Source: Guadua angustifolia
Lineage: Eukaryota; Streptophyta; Magnoliopsida; Poales; Poaceae
Direction of reading: 5' to 3'
Assembly (NCBI GenBank): GCA_036346375.1
Contig: CM070517.1
Location: forward strand, 13,371,161-13,435,160
Length of the DNA: 64,000 nt
The translations under genes were made by a program, and so were the position numbers. Below the pieces are notes generated by a model. It searched no databases. It saw only the letters and a program-made list of their open reading frames with translations, and was not told the origin of the DNA. Below are positions 59,140 through 64,000 of the stretch, piece by piece (position 1 is the stretch's first letter; every line of letters begins with the position of its first letter).

Positions 59140-61013
59140 ATGTTTGAGGAGGATAATTTGGAGCAAATGTTGCGGGATGTGGAGGGTAATTACACGGAAA
59201 GAGAGTTTGAAAAGTTTAAAAGCTTGATAGAAGATTTATGCCAAACCGCTGCTCACAAAGTTGCAAAGCGGAATACACCAAAGTTGGGTTCGGTCCTTGC
59301 CTTGTTCGAATCAAGGCAAAACACCGCTGGACGATACAAGTTTCAATGCACTACTAGTTCTTCTATCGGATCTGCTTGGAGGGAAACGAGTTGCCAACAA
59401 GCATTTATGAAGCGAAGAAGCTACTATGTCCCATGGGAATGGAAATAGAAAGGATACATGCATGTCCGAATGATTGCATCTTGTACCGTAACGCACATCG
59501 AGCTGCACGCTTGTCCGGTTTGCGGTGTGCCCCAGACAAACAAAAGGAGAAGCGTAACGACAAGAAGCGTAAGAGCCGGGGCAACGACGGTGAAGAGGTC
59601 ATCACTAAAGGTGCACCGGCCAAGGTATTGTGGTACTTGCCCATCATTCCCCGTCTGGAGCGGTTGTTTGCAAATCCGAGAGAGGTAAAATTGTTGCGCT
59701 GGCATTACGAGTCTCGAAGGAAGATGGCAAGTCGAGACACCTGCCGATTCGCTCAATGGAGAAACATCGATTGGAAACATGAGGAGTTTGGTGCCGAAAT
59801 GAGGAACATAAGATTTGGGTTGAGTACCGACTTTTAATGAATCCGTTTGGTAACATGAGCGATCACACAAAGACTGCCGCTTCATAGGTATCTACAACCT
59901 CCCTCCTTGGTCAGGCATGAAGCGGAAGTATATCATGATGTCATTACTAATCTCGGGACCCAAACAAATGGAAATGATATTGATGTGTACCTTGCACCAT
60001 TGATCGAGGATTTGGTAAAATTGTGGAATGAGGGGTCGTCGTGTGGGATGCGTATAAAGAGAGCATTTCACCCTACGGGCTATGGTATTTTGCACCATAA
60101 ATGATTTCCGGCCCTTGGTAATTTGGCGAATTACAAGATCTGAAAGGAGCCAAAGCGTGTCCTATTTGTGAAGAGGAGACCGAGAGTCTATGGTCGCCGA
60201 ATTCCAAGAAAACTGTGTATATGGGTCACCGAGGTTTCTACCTCAAGTCATCGATACCGTAAGATGGATGACAAATTTGATGGGAAGAGGGAAGCCTGCT
60301 CGCACCGCAGCCTATGAGTGGAAGCCAAGTGTATTCACGTAGAGGATATCGATGTTCAAGACGGAAAGAGTCAGAATCTGTTCGCCCTAGGACCATTTGG
60401 AAGAAGAGGTCAATATTCGGGACTTACCATCGAAGGAGTTAGATGTCCGCATTGTATTGATGTCATGCATGTTGAGAAGAATGTCTGCGACAACTTGGTT
60501 GGCATCTCTGAACATACCGGAAGACCAAAGATGGTGTCAATGCTCGTCGCGACATGGCCTACATGGGAATCAGCCCTGACTTGCAAAGATAGAGGAGGAT
60601 GGAAAAGGCCCGTACATCCTCGCCGCATGCTACACCTGCCCAAGAAGGAGAAAGAAGATCTCTGCAAATGTCTCCAAAGTATTAAAGTTCCATCTGGCTA
60701 CTCCGCGAACATTAAGAAGCTTGTGTCTATGGATGATTTGAAGTTGTTGGGCATGAAGTCCCATGACTGCCATGTCTTGATGACCCAAATGCTCCCAATT
60801 GCAATCCGAAATATTCTCCCAGAGGATGTCAGGTTGGCAATCACAAAGTTGTGTTATTTCTTCAATGCGATCTCCTGCAAAGTTATTGACCCCGATGTAC
60901 TAGACAACTTACAGAGTGAGGTGGTGCGCACTCAGGTCACCTTGAGATGCATTTCCCACCGCCGTTCTTTGACGAATGGTCCACCTTGTTGTTCACCTTG
61001 TCAGAGAGATTAA
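59140..61013 (+). pseudogene. CACTA-B Tnp2 transposase
   Basis: Recognisable blocks are spread over several frames: LPTSIYEAKKLLCPMGM with IHACPNDCILYRN (59376 onwards), NDIDVYLAPLIEDLVKLWNE (59960 onwards), CIDVMHVEKNVCDNLVG, LHLPKKEKEDLCKCLQSIKV, MKSHDCHVLM and IAIRNILPEDVRLAITKLC (60318-61013). Frameshifts occur near 59450, 59840, 60105-60310 and 60960. Unlike CACTA-A, this copy has decayed by many indels. The ancestral protein would recognise and cut the CACTA ends. Confidence 0.85.
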
Positions 61014-61302
61014 GATATGTGGACCCGCTTTCCTACGTTACATGTATCCGTTCGAGAGGTACATGGGTATATTAAAGTCATACGTGAGGAATCGGTCGAA
61101 GCCTGAGGGTAGTATTGTTGAAGGTTATGGGACCGAAGAGGTTATTGAGTTTTGCGTGGACTACCTGGGTAAAAGACAAGCAATCGGTGTTCCTGTATCT
61201 CGTCATGAGGGCAGACTTGCTGGTAAAGGAACCGTTGGGTCCAAACTAATGAGTCCGAGGTTTGATATGTATTGCAAGGCGATTTCACGCCTTTGCGAAT
61301 AG
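60976..61302 (+). pseudogene. CACTA-B DUF4218
   Basis: Contains MVHLVVHLVREIKICGP, YMYPFERYMGILKSYVRNRS and VIEFCVDYL, the core of DUF4218, a region always C-terminal to Tnp2 in these proteins. It overlaps the end of the upstream frame, showing one frameshift. Confidence 0.85.
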
Positions 61303-61335
61303 CGCAGGTTCGCCCATACATCGAAAGCAGATAAG

Positions 61336-62028
61336 TTGATATTACGGAAGAGAATCCACAAATGGATGAGCTTTCCATCGCACAAGAACACAATGATCGA
61401 TTCCTCACATGGTTCAAAGAAAAGCGGAGGTCTCCTTATCGAGAATGTAAAATGGTTGGTCGACGGACCAAGATTTAATGTACGTATATGGCAGGGTACG
61501 ATATTAATGGTTACACCTTTTACATCGAGAGTCAAGATGCCAAGAGTATTGTCCAAAAACAAAGGTGTGAGTATAAATGCTTTCTCGATGATCATCACTC
61601 AAAAACAAGATCCCCAACCGCAATGAACTCCTACTATGGGATGATCAAGAAATTTGGGAGCTCGATTACGGAATATACCAAGTTCCATTGTTCCGATGTA
61701 AGTGGGTACGACTTCCACATGGAGTGAAGGTCGACAAGAGAGGCTTTACTATTGTGGATCTCAGAGACTCGCCACAAAGATGATCCGCTTGTCCTGCGGC
61801 AAGCAACTCAAGTCTTTTACGTCGCGATCCGCCAATCCAAGGTTGCACGCCGTTCTTCATGGCAAGAGACGGATCGTAGGAGTTGAAGATGTTGTAGATG
61901 AAGAAGAGTATAACCAATTCGATGAGATACCTTCATTTGCAGATAGGGCTTGTCTTAGCGGGGATGACGACACACAAGGAGCCAATTACATGCGAGTAGA
62001 TCATCATGAAGGGCAATATTGTAAATAA
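61336..62028 (+). pseudogene. CACTA-B DUF4216-type C-terminus
   Basis: VKWLVDGPRFNVRIWQGYDI, GYTFYIESQDAKSIVQ, YYGMIKKFGSSITEYTKFH and IVGVEDVVDEEEYNQFDEIP are readable over at least three frames. They correspond to DUF4216 and its acidic tail, ending at TAA near 62026. 62029-62480 is the 3' flank without coding sequence. Confidence 0.8.
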
Positions 62029-62496
62029 ATGGACTATTATAATGTATGTAAAATAGTATTGTAAATCCAAGGTGATTAATTGCTGTTTGGAGGCTTCGAT
62101 GGAAATGCATGCAATTTCTCTTTATGCCTGCACTTTGTGCCATAATTTGTGAAAGAAAATTCCATTTGATGAAATTATTGTTGGGAAAGCTTGTAATTAG
62201 TTGAAAGTTCATTTCTGGAAATTTTCGTACAATTCCAGATTAATGTGAAAAAGTTTTGACTTTTCTACGCTTTACGCACAAATCATGTCTACGAAATGAA
62301 TTTTGGCATATTTCTTGAATGAGGTCGCTTTTTCCAAAAATTATTTTATGAAAAGTTTCGCAGTATCCTGAAATATGTTTCTGCAAAATTTCTAATAATT
62401 TCAACAATGTATGACAAAGTTATGGCATTTTCTCTCTACGATGAAATGCTGAAAATTCAGAACTTGCAGATGTCTGAAAAGGAATAGTGCAATAAA

Positions 62497-63437
62497 CTAC
62501 ATCAGTGTCGGTTTTATTAAAAAAAAGTGATACTGATGACTAACATCAGTGTTTTATTAGAAAAGTGATGATAAAGAATCAGTATCGGTTTTTATTAGAA
62601 AAGTGATACTAATGATACAGAATCATTATCGGTTTTATTAAAAAAAATGATAGTAATGATAAACCATCAGTATCGGTTTTATTAAACAAGTGATACTGAT
62701 GACTAACATCAGTGTTCTATTAGAAAAGTGATGATAAAGAATCAGTATCGGTTTTTATTAGAAAAGTGATACTAATGATACAGAATCATTATCGGTTTTA
62801 TTAAAAAAAGTGATAGTAATGACAAACCATCAGTATCGGTTTTATTAAACAAGTGATACTGATGACTAACATCAGTGTTCTATTAGAAAAGTGATGATAA
62901 AGAATCGATGTCGGTTTTATTAGAAAAGTGATACTAATGATACAGAATCATTATCGGTTTTATTAAAAAAAATGATAGTAATGACAAACCATCAGTATCG
63001 GTTTTATTAAACAAGTGATACTGATGACTAACATCAGTGTTCTATTAGAAAAGTGATGATAAAGAATCAGTATCGGTTTTTATTAGAAAAGTGATACTAA
63101 TGATACAGAATCATTATCGGTTTTATTAAAAAAAATGATAGTAATGATAAACCTTCAGTATCGGTTTTATTAAACAAGTGATACTGATGACTAACAACAG
63201 TGTTCTATTAGAAAAGTGATGATAAAGCATCAGTATCGGTTTTTATTAAAAAAGTGATACTAATGAGAAAGCATCAGTATCGGTTTTCTTAAAAAAAGTG
63301 ATAGTAATGATAAACCATCAAGACGGTTTTATTAAACAAGTGATACTAATGATAAAGCATCAGTATCGGTTTTATTAAAAGAGTGATACTAATAATAGCT
63401 CATCAGTGTCGGTTTTCTTAAAAGAGTGATACTAATG
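62497..63437. repeat. Higher-order array of palindromic ~41-bp monomers
   Basis: Monomers read CATCAGTATCGGTTTTATT, a spacer and GTGATACTGATG, so each is an inverted repeat. Four monomers make a unit of 162-164 bp: the start GTGATACTGATGACTAAC recurs at 62527, 62690, 62853, 63015 and 63179. The last about 250 bp contain diverged monomers. It may be the 3' subterminal region of CACTA-B or the 5' one of a neighbouring element. Confidence 0.9.
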
Positions 63438-63479
63438 AGTGTCTATCAGATTTCTTAAAACCCCGGCCCATCTCGCGAC

Positions 63480-63740
63480 CGTAGGCATTCACGCTGCCAC
63501 GCTTAACCCTAGCCGCCGAGTGCCCTTCGACGCCGCCGCCCCACGCCCGGTGCCCTTCGACGACGCCGCCCCCACGCCACCCCCCCACACGCCCGACGCC
63601 GACGCCGCCCCCACTCCCCGGTGCCCTTCGACGCCGACGCCGCCCCCACACCGCCCCGACGCCGAAGCCGAGGACGCACGCATCCCTCCGCCGCCGACAC
63701 CACCCCGCCTTCGACGCCGACGCTGCCCGCAGCCCTCCGA
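63480..63740 (+). other. GC-rich leader-like segment with a short minisatellite
   Basis: Three copies of GTGCCCTTCGACG followed by CCGCC-rich sequence occur at 63520, 63550 and 63621. An AACCCTAG telo-box-like motif precedes them. The 154-codon frame across it starts at GTG and is proline/alanine/aspartate-rich with no domain, so I do not call it a gene. Position after a palindromic array resembles the CACTA-B leader. Confidence 0.4.
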
Positions 63741-64000
63741 ATTCAGTAATGCAAAATCTCGTCACTTGTGTGTGCGAATAGGATTTTTAGTACATGTTGA
63801 CAGTGAAAATCTTTTATGCCTTGGGGTTGAGATTACTCTCTTCTTGTTCTCACGCTGTGGGGTTGAGATTGGTATTGCCTCTGTGATGATTATAGGGTAG
63901 AATTGATATTGGCAATTTATTTTGAGAATAAGGCCTTGAACCGTAGACTTAGATGCATTAGAAGTTTTTGATTATTTCATCGCTTGATAGTCGATTGTTA
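63741..64000. other. Anonymous sequence at window end
   Basis: No gene, repeat or element end recognised. It could be exon or intron of the element that starts with the GC-rich leader. Confidence 0.3.

Larger units (their letters stand above)
57270..62480 (+). mobile_element. CACTA-B: En/Spm transposon, left terminus present
   Basis: Begins CACTACTACAGAATG at 57270. It is followed by an array of short palindromic subterminal repeats, a TATA box, an untranslated leader, and a decayed transposase gene with the Transposase-associated, Tnp2, DUF4218 and DUF4216 regions in order. I could not find the matching TGTAGTAGTG right end, so the boundary given is the end of the 3' flank of the gene. Confidence 0.85.

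Noticed and set aside
62497..63437. CRISPR-like array
   Set aside because: Repeats are palindromic and spacers are not unique; the context is a plant CACTA transposon and there are no cas genes.
63439..63900. 154-codon proline-rich ORF
   Set aside because: GTG start, minisatellite composition, and equally open opposite strand.

Overview
This window is transposon-dense plant nuclear DNA. I see no intact protein-coding host gene. Chromodomain Ty3/gypsy elements with very long LTRs, CACTA (En/Spm) transposons with Tnp2, DUF4218 and DUF4216 coding remnants, a plant L1-type LINE and a Helitron-like element point to a large-genome flowering plant. The GC-rich leaders and CACTA style suggest a grass-like monocot, but this is inference and I cannot name a species.

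Layout. (1) 1-12614: Ty3/gypsy element E1 on the minus strand, with 3.44 kb LTRs (left one cut by the window edge by about 16 bases), a sense ORF upstream of gag, then gag, protease, RT, RNase H, integrase and chromodomain, all broken. E1 sits in an older LTR (Y, 12615-14738, minus), which itself sits in a coding-free gypsy remnant (X, 14739-18059, plus). (2) 18060-22045: a GC-rich fragment, seven 172-bp tandem repeats, a 332-bp Helitron candidate and anonymous DNA. (3) 22046-50850: a four-level nest. CACTA-A (minus) is split by LTR element E2 (25394-50605, TSD GGATC). The E2 3' LTR is split by LTR element E3 (33328-49032, TSD GGTGG). The E3 5' LTR is split by a 5'-truncated LINE (45405-48905, TSD of about 15 bp). 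E2 has no visible coding capacity. E3 is gag-only and shares LTR termini, PBS and polypurine tract with E1, so it looks like a non-autonomous partner of an E1-like element. (4) 50851-57269: mostly anonymous AT-rich DNA with a 281-bp CACTA MITE, a possible solo LTR, a GC-rich possible gene 5' end, a tRNA-like sequence and an LTR fragment distantly related to E1/E3. (5) 57270-64000: CACTA-B (plus) with a palindromic 5' subterminal array, a TATA box, a 204-nt hairpin and a decayed transposase gene, followed by a 0.93 kb higher-order array of palindromic monomers and a GC-rich leader-like segment.

The more unusual signals are: seven zinc knuckles in one frame in the E3 gag remnant; a stem-loop just upstream of the PBS, with a compensatory base-pair change between E1 and E3; an accessory ORF upstream of gag in E1; promoter motifs in the LTRs (as-1-like, G-box, site II plus telo-box, AACGG array); and the palindrome-based higher-order array next to CACTA-B. 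All coding entries are pseudogenes. I worked by reading only, with no database search, so family names rest on visible motifs.
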